In this document: piece after piece, positions 56,793-64,000 of the stretch
Layout of the letters: each line of letters opens with the position of its first letter
How positions within the stretch are numbered: the first letter of the stretch is position 1
Source of the DNA: Deltaproteobacteria bacterium
GTDB taxonomy: Bacteria > Desulfobacterota > Desulfuromonadia > Desulfuromonadales > Geopsychrobacteraceae
NCBI GenBank assembly: GCA_018399135.1
Contig: JAGYPB010000008.1
Location: 1 to 64,000 of the forward strand
DNA: 64,000 nt
Direction: 5' to 3'
Position numbers and translations under genes: made by a program
The notes under the pieces: model-generated
What the model was told of the DNA's origin: nothing
The model's input: only the letters and a program-made list of their open reading frames with translations
Databases searched by the model: none

Positions 56793-58088
56793 ATGAACAT
56801 TCTGGTCGTTGGTGGTGGTGGGCGTGAACATGCGCTGGTCTGGAAAATTGCCCAGTCGCCACTGGTCGAAAAAATTTACTGCGCTCCCGGCAACCCCGGC
56901 ATTGCCCAACTGGCCGACTGTGTTCATATCGATGCCGATGATATTGAAGGCCTGTGTGAATTTGCCCTGGCCGAGCGGATTGATCTCACCGTCGTTGGCC
57001 CCGAGGTTCCACTGACCTTGGGGATTGTTGATCATTTTCAGGCGGCGGGGCTGGCAGTTTTCGGTCCAACAAAAAATGCTGCGCAGATTGAGGGGAGTAA
57101 ACGGTTTTCCAAAGAATTGATGGAGCGCCATCAAATCCCCACTGCGGCCTATCGCAGTTTTAACGATCATGGCGAAGCAGTGGCGTATGTCAAAGCGCAA
57201 GGCGCACCGATTGTTATCAAGGCTAACGGACTGGCTGCCGGTAAGGGGGTGGTCGTTGCCATGACAGAAGCACAGGCCCTTGCAGCTCTGGATGATATGA
57301 TGCTGGATCAGGTCTTTGGTGACGCCGGCAGTTGTATTGTCATTGAAGAATTTATGGAAGGGGAAGAAGCTTCTTTTTTTGCCTTTACTGATGGCATATC
57401 AATCTTGCCCCTGGCATCATCCCAGGATCACAAGCGGGCTTTAGATCAGGATCAAGGCCCCAATACCGGCGGCATGGGAGCTTACTCACCGGCTCCGGTG
57501 GTTACAGCGGATCTTCATCAGGTGATTGTTGATACCATCGTCCGTCCGACCATTGAAGGGATGGCTAATGATGGCTGCCCATACAGTGGTATTCTTTATG
57601 TCGGTTTAATGATCAAGGATGGCAAGCCGCGAGTGGTGGAGTACAACGCCCGTTTCGGTGATCCCGAAGCGCAGCCCTTGTTGATGCGAATGAAATCAGA
57701 TATTGTGCCGATCCTCAAAGCCTGTGCCGAAGGGAATCTTGATAATAAAACCATCGAATGGTACGACAAAGCGGCAGTTTGTGTTGTCATGGCCAGTGGC
57801 GGTTATCCGGCGGATTACCAGAAAACCCTGCCAATATCAGGATTAGAAGATGTTGCCGCTATGGAAGATGTCATGGTCTTTCATGCCGGTACCGGTTTGG
57901 AGCAGGGAAAGATCGTTAATCGTGGTGGCCGGGTTCTTGGGGTGACCGGTTTAGGATCAACCGTCGCTCAGGCAATCAGTAACGCCTACCGGGCGGTTGA
58001 AAAAATTTATTGGGACAAGGTTCACTATCGTCGGGATATTGGTGCCCGGGCACTACAACATGCAGAGACTGCAGGAGAAAAGAAATGA
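56793..58088 (+). CDS. purD: Phosphoribosylamine-glycine ligase
   Basis: ATP-grasp enzyme of purine synthesis. It starts MNILVVGGGGREHALVWKI and has PTKNAAQIEGSK, PIVIKANGLAAGKGVVVA, IVIEEFMEGEEASFFA, LASSQDHKRA and VEYNARFGDPEAQPLL. 431 residues is normal. Its stop overlaps the purE start by four bases (ATGA). Confidence 0.96.
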   Translation: MNILVVGGGGREHALVWKIAQSPLVEKIYCAPGNPGIAQLADCVHIDADDIEGLCEFALAERIDLTVVGPEVPLTLGIVDHFQAAGLAVFGPTKNAAQIEGSKRFSKELMERHQIPTAAYRSFNDHGEAVAYVKAQGAPIVIKANGLAAGKGVVVAMTEAQALAALDDMMLDQVFGDAGSCIVIEEFMEGEEASFFAFTDGISILPLASSQDHKRALDQDQGPNTGGMGAYSPAPVVTADLHQVIVDTIVRPTIEGMANDGCPYSGILYVGLMIKDGKPRVVEYNARFGDPEAQPLLMRMKSDIVPILKACAEGNLDNKTIEWYDKAAVCVVMASGGYPADYQKTLPISGLEDVAAMEDVMVFHAGTGLEQGKIVNRGGRVLGVTGLGSTVAQAISNAYRAVEKIYWDKVHYRRDIGARALQHAETAGEKK

Positions 58089-58609
58089 CTGAAAAAAAGC
58101 CGTTGGTTGGTATTTTAATGGGTAGCGACAACGACTATGAAGTAATGGCAGAGTCCGGAAGAGCACTTAAACAATTTGGTGTGCCCTTTGAGATGATTGT
58201 TTCCAGTGCCCATCGTACTCCTGAGCGGACGGCCGATTATGTGCGTAGCGCCCGAGAACGCGGTATCCGGGTGTTGATTGCCGGTGCCGGAGCGGCGGCT
58301 CATCTGGCCGGTGTAGTCGCCGCAGAAACAACCTTGCCGGTGATTGCGGTACCCATCGATGCAACCTCGTTGCGTGGTCTTGATGCGTTGCTGGCGATGG
58401 TGCAGATGCCGGCCGGTATTCCAGTTGCCACTATGGCCATCGGCCCCGCCGGTGCACGGAACGCGGGACTCTTTGCCGTACGCATGCTGGCAACCACAGA
58501 TTCCCGTTTGGAACAGAAACTCGACGAGTTCAAGCAGGAAATGGCTGATGGAGTCGTTAAAAAATCCGATCGATTGCAGGAAAAATTACGTGCAGATGGG
58601 CTGGTTTAG
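58085..58609 (+). CDS. purE: N5-carboxyaminoimidazole ribonucleotide mutase
   Basis: Class I PurE, which moves the carboxyl group to C4 of the imidazole. The motif [14 protein letters not shown] near the N terminus and [13 protein letters not shown] are diagnostic, with [13 protein letters not shown] and PVIAVPI behind them. 174 residues. It is translationally coupled to purD. The partner purK is not in the window. Confidence 0.95.
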   Translation: MTEKKPLVGILMGSDNDYEVMAESGRALKQFGVPFEMIVSSAHRTPERTADYVRSARERGIRVLIAGAGAAAHLAGVVAAETTLPVIAVPIDATSLRGLDALLAMVQMPAGIPVATMAIGPAGARNAGLFAVRMLATTDSRLEQKLDEFKQEMADGVVKKSDRLQEKLRADGLV

Positions 58610-58630
58610 TGGACACTGTATACAATTTTA

Positions 58631-58660
58631 TTGACATTGAGGGGACTGCTCGTTTAGATT
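58631..58660 (+). promoter_or_regulatory. Candidate promoter of the cytochrome gene
   Basis: TTGACA at 58631-58636 and TAGATT 18 bases later (58655-58660); the start codon is 60 bases further. The gene also has a strong CAGGAGGAG ribosome site, consistent with high expression. Confidence 0.45.
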
Positions 58661-58719
58661 AGCTGCGTATAGATGGTTTCTGCCATAGGGTTATTATCTT
58701 TTTTCAGGAGGAGCAAAAA

Positions 58720-59025
58720 ATGAAGAAGCTTGCTTTATTGTTGGCTGTGGTTGCTGTTGTTAGTATGGCTGCTTATGCTATCGCTGCACCAAAAGAGGTT
58801 GTTTATGAAGTGAAAATGGGCAATGTAACTTTCAATCACGAAGCGCATTTAGCAACAGGTGATTGTGTTAGCTGCCATCACACTGGTGATCAGGTTTCCT
58901 GTAAGGACTGTCACACCAAAACCAGCAAACCTAATAGCAAAGACGCTTTCCATGGTCAGTGCATCGATTGTCACAAAGAAAAGGGCGCTGGTCCGGTCAA
59001 ATGTACCGAGTGCCATATTCGTTAA
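58720..59025 (+). CDS. Small periplasmic tetraheme cytochrome c (c3/c7 family)
   Basis: A signal peptide (cut near AIAA-PKE) leaves about 79 residues. Four CXXCH heme motifs are present: CVSCH, CKDCH, CIDCH, CTECH. The mature chain has eight His in all, exactly enough for bis-His ligation of four hemes (FNH, EAH and the second H of CHH, and AFH supply the distal ligands). PpcA-type c7 proteins of the Geobacter group are about this size but bind three hemes. Likely role: electron carrier between inner membrane and outer surface reductases. Confidence 0.9.
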   Translation: MKKLALLLAVVAVVSMAAYAIAAPKEVVYEVKMGNVTFNHEAHLATGDCVSCHHTGDQVSCKDCHTKTSKPNSKDAFHGQCIDCHKEKGAGPVKCTECHIR

Positions 59026-59063
59026 GCTGAGCTAGTCAGCCCGATCTACAATGTTGTTATTCC

Positions 59064-59097
59064 AAGCCAGCCTGGCTTTAGTTCAGGCTGGCTTTTT
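59064..59097 (+). terminator. Cytochrome gene terminator
   Basis: AAGCCAGCCTG pairs with CAGGCTGGCTT, nine-base loop, five T. It ends only seven bases before the next start codon. Confidence 0.92.
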
Positions 59098-59103
59098 GCG
59101 TAG

Positions 59104-59850
59104 ATGAATAAAAAAACTGATACTCTTGATCAATTGATGCCCGGAAATTTTCACTTGTGGCAAGCAGAGCGTGGTCATCGTTATTCAATCGATGCCATTC
59201 TGCTGGCACGTTTTGTTCGTCTGGAAAAATGTCGTCAGATTGCTGATTTGGGAACGGGAAATGGAGTGCTGCCGTTGTTGCTGGCACATTTGGGTGGCGC
59301 TGAGAAAATTTACGGTTTTGAGCTGCAACCGGGAATGGTGCAACGGGCCCGGCATAATATCGAAATCAATCGGATGGGAAAACGGATCAGCATCCATGAA
59401 GGAGATGTCCGCCAGATTGACGGGCTCTTTCCAGGCACTACCATCGATCTGGTTGTCAGTAATCCGCCGTATCGGTCGACGGTCAGTGGTCGAATTGCCC
59501 CCGATGATGAGCGTGCTCTGGCGCGGCATGAGCTGGCTGGCAGTATCGGAGACTTTGTGGCAGCAGCAGACTGGTTGTTAAAGCCGGGAGGCCGATTTAC
59601 TGTCATCTATCTGGCCGAAAGGCTTAATGCCCTGTTTGCTGCCATGACCCGGGCCGGGATCGAGCCTAAACGATTGCGGATGGTTCACGCGACTGCCAAC
59701 AGCTCTGCCCGGTTAGTTCTGATTGAAGGGGTTAAAGGGGGACGGCCGGGACTGCAGGTCGAAAAGCCACTGGTTCTGTATGTCGACAGTCAGGCCAAGC
59801 GTTGTTATACTGACGAGGTTGAGCAGATGTATCGCAGTGCCGAAGCATAA
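59104..59850 (+). CDS. tRNA1(Val) adenine-37 N6-methyltransferase-like protein
   Basis: A SAM-dependent methyltransferase of the TrmN6/YfiC type, 248 residues. The SAM motif is IADLGTGNGVLPLLLA and the N6-adenine catalytic motif is VVSNPPYRS near residue 120; GNFHLWQAERGHRYSIDAILLARF is the family N terminus. The ATG at 59104 comes immediately after a terminator T-tract and has no ribosome site; no better start is seen. The target base is inferred from the family. Confidence 0.82.
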   Translation: MNKKTDTLDQLMPGNFHLWQAERGHRYSIDAILLARFVRLEKCRQIADLGTGNGVLPLLLAHLGGAEKIYGFELQPGMVQRARHNIEINRMGKRISIHEGDVRQIDGLFPGTTIDLVVSNPPYRSTVSGRIAPDDERALARHELAGSIGDFVAAADWLLKPGGRFTVIYLAERLNALFAAMTRAGIEPKRLRMVHATANSSARLVLIEGVKGGRPGLQVEKPLVLYVDSQAKRCYTDEVEQMYRSAEA

Positions 59851-59852
59851 AG

Positions 59853-60359
59853 TCAGGAATCACGTTTTCTATGAAGTTTTGCCTGCAAACAGAAGAGTCG
59901 TCGCAGTTCCTGTTGAAGCTCGGGATTTTCAATATGTTCTACCAGTTGGTCAATGTGGGAGCGTTCAGCGTTACTGAGTTTGATGTCTTCGATGGGCGGG
60001 GACTTTTGAGGTGCTTTTCCGACTTGAGTGGTCGCTGCTGACTGACCGGTCTTGCGCAGGTAAAGGTCAGTAATGCCGGCTTTTGGTACCTGTTCCTGGA
60101 TCTTGGCAAGGATCTGGGTTTTCATCATTTGCAGTTGCTGCATCCAAACCGGATGATCGACTGCAATTTCCAGAACCCCTTTGCGCAATCGTAATGGTCT
60201 TGCCCGTGCCGCTATCTGATCGCCGACAATTTTATCCCAAACTAACCAGGCTTGATGACGATTGATCTGTTCTCCAAATCCGGGTTTGCCGAGCATTTCT
60301 TTAAGCAGGCTGCTAACGCTTTGGGCCTGTTTGAGCCGGGCGCGCTTGCTGTTGTTCAT
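59853..60359 (-). CDS. DUF721 protein, probable DciA-type helicase loader
   Basis: A 168-residue basic protein. Its core (about 10-105), with SVSSLLKEMLGKPGF, AWLVWDKIVGDQIAARARPLRLRKGVLEIAVDHPVWMQQLQMMK, is the DUF721/DciA pattern; DciA loads the replicative helicase in bacteria without DnaC. The C-terminal 60 residues are not conserved to my eye. The ATG at 60359 overlaps the stop of the small membrane protein gene upstream, so the two are co-translated. Confidence 0.8.
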   Translation of the reverse strand: MNNSKRARLKQAQSVSSLLKEMLGKPGFGEQINRHQAWLVWDKIVGDQIAARARPLRLRKGVLEIAVDHPVWMQQLQMMKTQILAKIQEQVPKAGITDLYLRKTGQSAATTQVGKAPQKSPPIEDIKLSNAERSHIDQLVEHIENPELQQELRRLFCLQAKLHRKRDS

Positions 60360-60616
60360 GGTTGCGTCCGGCGCCACATCCAGCCGCCAAGAATCTGGCC
60401 GCCGGCAGCGCAGATCAGGGTGACCGGAATCCAGTGCCAGCTGAAACCATAAAACTGACGGACTATAACCAGTACCGGGATAGAGGCATGGATGTAAAAA
60501 ATCCAGCGCAGAGAATATTTTGGCACATTCTCGCGAAGATAACCTAATGGAAGATTACCGACGAAGGAAATTGAAAGAAGGATAATGAGTGGTAACATCT
60601 GGTGATCGAGCAACAA
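60356..60616 (-). CDS. Small three-helix membrane protein
   Basis: An 86-residue hydrophobic protein with about three membrane segments (PLIILLSISFVGNLPLGYL, WIFYIHASIPVLVIV, WIPVTLICAAGGQILGGW). It looks like small conserved inner-membrane proteins of the Geobacter group; no function known to me. The start is a TTG with AAGGA six bases upstream. It overlaps the DciA-like gene by four bases. Confidence 0.7.
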   Translation of the reverse strand: MLLDHQMLPLIILLSISFVGNLPLGYLRENVPKYSLRWIFYIHASIPVLVIVRQFYGFSWHWIPVTLICAAGGQILGGWMWRRTQP

Positions 60617-60789
60617 GGGGATTCCTTCTACCGTGTTTTTGTCAACTATGTTGCAATCTTACTGCGCACATTAAGGAACTGTCAATTAATCAAGGTCAGC
60701 TTGTAAATTGTTCCTTGCGCCGACAATGCAAACATGGCACTATGCGCGACCGGATGGGGGCCTGTCAATCATCAATTTGTTGAGGTGCC

Positions 60790-61044
60790 GTGGTTAAAGA
60801 AGGGGATTGTGTTGCCGTTTTTCATTCGGTTCACCGGGTGTTGAAGGCTGAGAAGGTGTTGAAAGAAGCCGGTATGGCTTTCACTCTGATTCCAGCCCCA
60901 CGACAACTCAGCGCGGATTGTGGGTTGGCCTTGTGTTTCTCCCCGTTTGAGCGTTCCGGAGTAAGTGAGTTGCTCGAGGCCGCAGGAGTGGGGATAGCCG
61001 AACTCTGGGTGATGCACTCCGGCAACTATACGCATATTGTCTAA
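60790..61044 (+). CDS. DUF3343 protein, putative Se/S carrier-like
   Basis: An 84-residue protein with FHSVHRVLKAEKVLKEAG, PAPRQLSADCGLALCF near its centre, typical of the DUF3343 family described as putative Se/S carriers. The cysteine in SADCGLAL is the presumed reactive residue. GTG start. It precedes ffh by 73 bases but a separate promoter for ffh is likely. Confidence 0.75.
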   Translation: MVKEGDCVAVFHSVHRVLKAEKVLKEAGMAFTLIPAPRQLSADCGLALCFSPFERSGVSELLEAAGVGIAELWVMHSGNYTHIV

Positions 61045-61056
61045 CGGAGTTTTGTC

Positions 61057-61084
61057 TTGACAAATGGGGATGATAAATTTTACT
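61057..61084 (+). promoter_or_regulatory. Candidate promoter of the ffh-rpsP-rimM-trmD operon
   Basis: TTGACA (61057-61062), 16 bases, then TTTACT (61079-61084), 33 bases before the ffh start. Confidence 0.45.
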
Positions 61085-61117
61085 TTTACTCTTTTGTGAG
61101 TTGAAGCGACAGGTTGT

Positions 61118-62470
61118 ATGTTCGATAATCTTTCTGACAAGCTTGATGCCGTCTTTAAGAAGCTGCGTGGCCACGGGCGGTTAACCGAAAAGCAGATCAA
61201 AGAAACCATGCGTGAGATTCGCCTGGTTCTGCTTGAGGCCGATGTAAATTTCCGGGTTGTCAGGGATTTTGTTGCCAGGGTCAGTGAGCGCGCAGTGGGA
61301 CAGGATGTCCTCAAGAGTCTGACGCCCGCGCAACATGTGATAAAAATTGTTCGAGAAGAGCTGGCGCGCCTGATGGGTGAAGGGGAAGATAACTCCCTGA
61401 AGCTGGCTGCCAAGCCTCCTGTTTCGTTGATGCTCTGCGGGCTGCAGGGCGCCGGTAAAACAACCAGTTGTGGCAAGCTGGCACTCAGGTTGCGGCGGGA
61501 TAAACGTAATCCGTTGCTGGTGCCTGCGGATGTTTACCGTCCGGCGGCCATTGAGCAGCTGAAAACTCTGGGTCGTCAATTAGGGATTGAGGTTTTCGAC
61601 TCGTCGGTCGAAGACAACCCGGTTGATATCTGTACCCGTGCCCATCGTTACGCAGAGCTTAATGGCTTTGACACAATTATTTTCGACACTGCCGGTCGTC
61701 TGCATATCGATGCTGAGTTGATGGGTGAGCTCAAAGGGATAGTTCAGGCGGTTACTCCGCAGGAAATCCTGTTTGTCGCAGATGCCATGACCGGCCAGGA
61801 TGCGGTAACGGTGGCGGCAAGTTTTAATGAGCAGCTCCCTCTGACCGGTGTTGTCCTGACCAAGATGGATGGCGACGCCCGTGGTGGCGCGGCACTGTCG
61901 ATTCGTGCAGTAACAGGCAAGCCGGTCAAGCTGGTCGGAATGGGGGAAAAACTCGATGCGCTTGAGGTTTTCCACGCCGATCGCATGGCTCAACGCATCC
62001 TTGGTATGGGGGATGTCTTAAGCCTGATAGAAAAAGCCCAGGAAGCCGTCGAGGCAGATGACGCCGCCGCCATGGAAGCCAAACTGCGTAAGGATGGTTT
62101 CACTCTGGAAACCTTCCTTGAGCAGATGCAGATGGTCAAAAAGATGGGGTCGATGGATTCGCTGCTGAAGATGATTCCAGGTGCCGGCAAAATGATGAAG
62201 CAAGCTCCAGGGATGCAGTTACCGGAAAAGGAAATCCAGAAAATTGAAGCCATTATCCGCTCGATGACGGCACGTGAACGGATGGATCATCGGATTTTGA
62301 ACGGATCGCGCCGCTTGCGTATCGCTAAGGGTAGCGGTACCCGGGTGCAGGACGTCAATCAGTTGTTAAAACGTTTTGTTGAAGCACAGAAAATGATGAA
62401 GAAGATGCAGAAGATGGGTCCTAAAGGGCTCAAGGGGATGCTTGGTCGTGGTGGTCAGCTTCCATTTTAA
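61118..62470 (+). CDS. ffh: Signal recognition particle protein Ffh
   Basis: SRP54 GTPase that binds signal peptides with 4.5S RNA. The N domain is residues ~1-85, the G domain has GLQGAGKTTSCGKLA near 108, DTAGRLHIDAELM and TKMDGDARGG, and the Met-rich M domain covers ~300-450 (FLEQMQMVKKMGSM...). 450 residues, full length. It begins the conserved ffh-rpsP-rimM-trmD order. Confidence 0.97.
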   Translation: MFDNLSDKLDAVFKKLRGHGRLTEKQIKETMREIRLVLLEADVNFRVVRDFVARVSERAVGQDVLKSLTPAQHVIKIVREELARLMGEGEDNSLKLAAKPPVSLMLCGLQGAGKTTSCGKLALRLRRDKRNPLLVPADVYRPAAIEQLKTLGRQLGIEVFDSSVEDNPVDICTRAHRYAELNGFDTIIFDTAGRLHIDAELMGELKGIVQAVTPQEILFVADAMTGQDAVTVAASFNEQLPLTGVVLTKMDGDARGGAALSIRAVTGKPVKLVGMGEKLDALEVFHADRMAQRILGMGDVLSLIEKAQEAVEADDAAAMEAKLRKDGFTLETFLEQMQMVKKMGSMDSLLKMIPGAGKMMKQAPGMQLPEKEIQKIEAIIRSMTARERMDHRILNGSRRLRIAKGSGTRVQDVNQLLKRFVEAQKMMKKMQKMGPKGLKGMLGRGGQLPF

Positions 62471-62522
62471 ATAGTTTATATACCGCCAATAATTCATATG
62501 AAACACCAGGAGGACAGACAGC

Positions 62523-62798
62523 ATGGCAGTAAAAATCAGGCTCGCCCGCGGTGGCGTCAAGAAAAAACCAGTTTATCGGGTTGTTGTAGCCGATGAGCGT
62601 TTTCCACGGGATGGCCGGTTTATTGAAGCATTGGGGCAGTACAACCCGCGCCTGGAGAATTCTCTGGTTGATTTCAAGGAAGAGCGTGCGCTGGAGTGGC
62701 TGCAGAAGGGCGCCCAGCCTACCGATACGGTTCGCAGATTGTTGCGTCTTTCCGGTGTCTGGGCAAAATTCAAAGGTCAGTCAGCGGCACAAGCCTGA
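62523..62798 (+). CDS. rpsP: Ribosomal protein bS16
   Basis: 91 residues starting [23 protein letters not shown], the bS16 signature, with [20 protein letters not shown] precedes the ATG. The small KH-domain gene often found between rpsP and rimM is missing; only 31 bases separate them. Confidence 0.96.
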   Translation: MAVKIRLARGGVKKKPVYRVVVADERFPRDGRFIEALGQYNPRLENSLVDFKEERALEWLQKGAQPTDTVRRLLRLSGVWAKFKGQSAAQA

Positions 62799-62829
62799 TT
62801 CTTTTTGGCTGTGCTGATCATGGGGTGGC

Positions 62830-63381
62830 ATGTTGATTGGCTCTGAATATCAACCGGTCGATCAGGAGGCTCTGCTCCATATAGCAGATATTGTCGGCAC
62901 TCACGGCCTGCGTGGTGATCTGAAAGTGCGAGCACACTCAGGTGATCCTTCGGTGCTGTTGACGGTTGCTGAAGTCACGCTGGAAACACCAACCGCTGCG
63001 GTCATTGTGACACCGGTCAGTCGTCAGGTTCCCCACAAGGGGGTGGTGTTGTTGCGTCTTAAGGGGGTTGACAGTATTGAGCTGGCTGCGCCATTAGTTG
63101 GCAGCAAGGTGAAAATCCCGGAGTCGGCTCTACCAGAGCTTGACGATGATGAATATTACTGGGAAGACCTGGCTGGAATGCGGGTAGTTGACCGTCATTA
63201 TGGTGATCTTGGCCGTCTGGTGAGAATGTTCACTACCTCTGCGCATGACACCTATGTGGTTGAGGGAACTTACGGCGAAGTGCTGATTCCGGCAGTCAAA
63301 GAGTTTGTTGTAACGATTGACCTGGAGCAGGGGGTTGTCGATGTTGATTTGCCTGCAGGGCTGGTGTCGGAACACGAATGA
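62830..63381 (+). CDS. rimM: Ribosome maturation factor RimM
   Basis: Assists assembly of the 30S head by binding uS19. The N-terminal domain shows IADIVGTHGLRGDLKVRAHS, and the PRC-barrel has YYWEDLAGMRVVD, GDLGRLVRMFTTSAHDTYVV and EVLIPAVKEFV. 183 residues. Its stop overlaps the trmD start (ATGA). Confidence 0.94.
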   Translation: MLIGSEYQPVDQEALLHIADIVGTHGLRGDLKVRAHSGDPSVLLTVAEVTLETPTAAVIVTPVSRQVPHKGVVLLRLKGVDSIELAAPLVGSKVKIPESALPELDDDEYYWEDLAGMRVVDRHYGDLGRLVRMFTTSAHDTYVVEGTYGEVLIPAVKEFVVTIDLEQGVVDVDLPAGLVSEHE

Positions 63382-64000
63382 TTTTTCATGTTGTCACCTT
63401 GTTTCCGGAAATGCTCGAATCGCCATTGCGCGAGAGCATTCTCGGTCGGGCTTTAAAACAGGGGTTAATCGAGGTTGAAAGCCACAATCTGCGAGACTGG
63501 GCTGAAGGTAAACATCTGGCCTGCGATGATGCCCCTTATGGTGGTGGCGATGGGATGGTGCTGAAACCCGAGCCTTTGTCTCGAGCGGTTACTGCACTGA
63601 AACATCGCACCCCGAACGCCAAAGTCTTGCTGATGTCGCCTCAGGGTGTCCCCTTTGGGCAACAGCACGCACAGCGTTTAGCGACCGAAGAGGGGATCAT
63701 CTTTCTGTGCGGACGTTATGCCGGATTTGATGAGCGGGTTCGCGCGACGCTGGTGGATGAAGAGTTTTCCATTGGCGATTTTGTTCTAACCGGTGGTGAG
63801 TTGCCGGCCCTGGTGATGATTGATGCCATTGCCCGCCATATACCTGGAGTCCTTGGCTCAGCAGATAGCGTGACAAGCGACTCTTTTACCGATGGTTTGC
63901 TGGAGTACCCCCAGTACACCAGACCCCCGGTTTTTAATGGTGTTGCCGTGCCGGATGTGTTGCTTTCGGGTGACCATGGCCGGATCAACACCTGGCGCCG
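63378..64000 (+). CDS. trmD: tRNA (guanine-37-N1)-methyltransferase, partial
   Basis: The ATG within the rimM stop opens a frame that stays open to the window edge (207 codons, about 80% of the gene). It reads MIFHVVTLFPEMLESPLRES, then DDAPYGGGDGMVLKP, LLMSPQG, FLCGRYAGFDERV and FSIGDFVLTGGELPALVMIDA, the trefoil-knot SAM site of TrmD. It methylates G37 of tRNAs reading CNN codons. The C-terminal part lies outside. Confidence 0.96.
   Translation, partial: MIFHVVTLFPEMLESPLRESILGRALKQGLIEVESHNLRDWAEGKHLACDDAPYGGGDGMVLKPEPLSRAVTALKHRTPNAKVLLMSPQGVPFGQQHAQRLATEEGIIFLCGRYAGFDERVRATLVDEEFSIGDFVLTGGELPALVMIDAIARHIPGVLGSADSVTSDSFTDGLLEYPQYTRPPVFNGVAVPDVLLSGDHGRINTWR

Overview
The window is bacterial chromosome, most likely from a marine or sediment member of the Desulfuromonadales (Desulfobacterota; Geobacter/Pelobacter/Desulfuromonas relatives). 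Supporting this are a small periplasmic multiheme cytochrome of the c3/c7 type, polyamine synthesis through carboxynorspermidine, a PilZ protein, deltaproteobacterial-looking housekeeping genes and moderate G+C. The assignment is inferred from gene content; no rRNA or tRNA gene was seen.

Layout. 1-4.1 kb: lipoprotein and rpe-rsmB-fmt-def, a translation-start and housekeeping operon on the minus strand. 4.6-10.4 kb: a glyoxylate module with a class V glyoxylate-type aminotransferase (minus), then malate synthase and a long two-domain isocitrate lyase (plus). 10.9-14.4 kb: cydDC exporter. 14.7-18.4 kb: rhodanese, an orphan DndA-like cysteine desulfurase, a duplicated membrane protein and uppP. 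18.3-23.2 kb: rmuC and the N-end-rule operon clpS-clpA-aat. 23.2-30.8 kb: a polar amino-acid ABC transporter facing a radical-SAM aminomutase, a GntR regulator, a second aminomutase and a divergent glutamine synthetase. 30.9-38.8 kb: outer-membrane phospholipase A, a Cache-HAMP-PP2C phosphatase, RdgC, a J-domain protein, a PilZ protein, a 23S rRNA methyltransferase-like protein and rpsU. 39-44 kb: katG, long-form gap and class II fba. 44.4-50.5 kb: ChaN-PDZ lipoprotein and the polyamine operon (carboxynorspermidine synthase, nspC, speA). 50.7-58.6 kb: thiC, thiED, alr and purH-purD-purE. 58.7-64 kb: cytochrome, trmN-like, dciA-like, ffh-rpsP-rimM-trmD (trmD runs off the edge).

The least explained signal is in the gaps between genes. 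A 143-144 bp structured repeat occurs four times (4385, 10557, 10723, 45724), always in the same orientation. It has imperfect terminal inverted repeats, a long outer stem and an apical hairpin whose pairs change in a compensatory way between copies. Three shorter loci keep one or both ends and look like internal deletions. A second, unrelated repeat (4183 and 27282) and one REP-like perfect hairpin (41312) are also present. No transposase is in the window.

The second point of interest is the aminomutase region. Both KamA-family enzymes keep the radical-SAM cluster, the PLP lysine and the carboxylate-binding arginine, but lack the two aspartates that hold the lysine side chain in lysine 2,3-aminomutase. 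With a transporter on one side and an unusual glutamine synthetase on the other, beta-glutamate/beta-glutamine osmolyte synthesis is a reasonable but untested reading.
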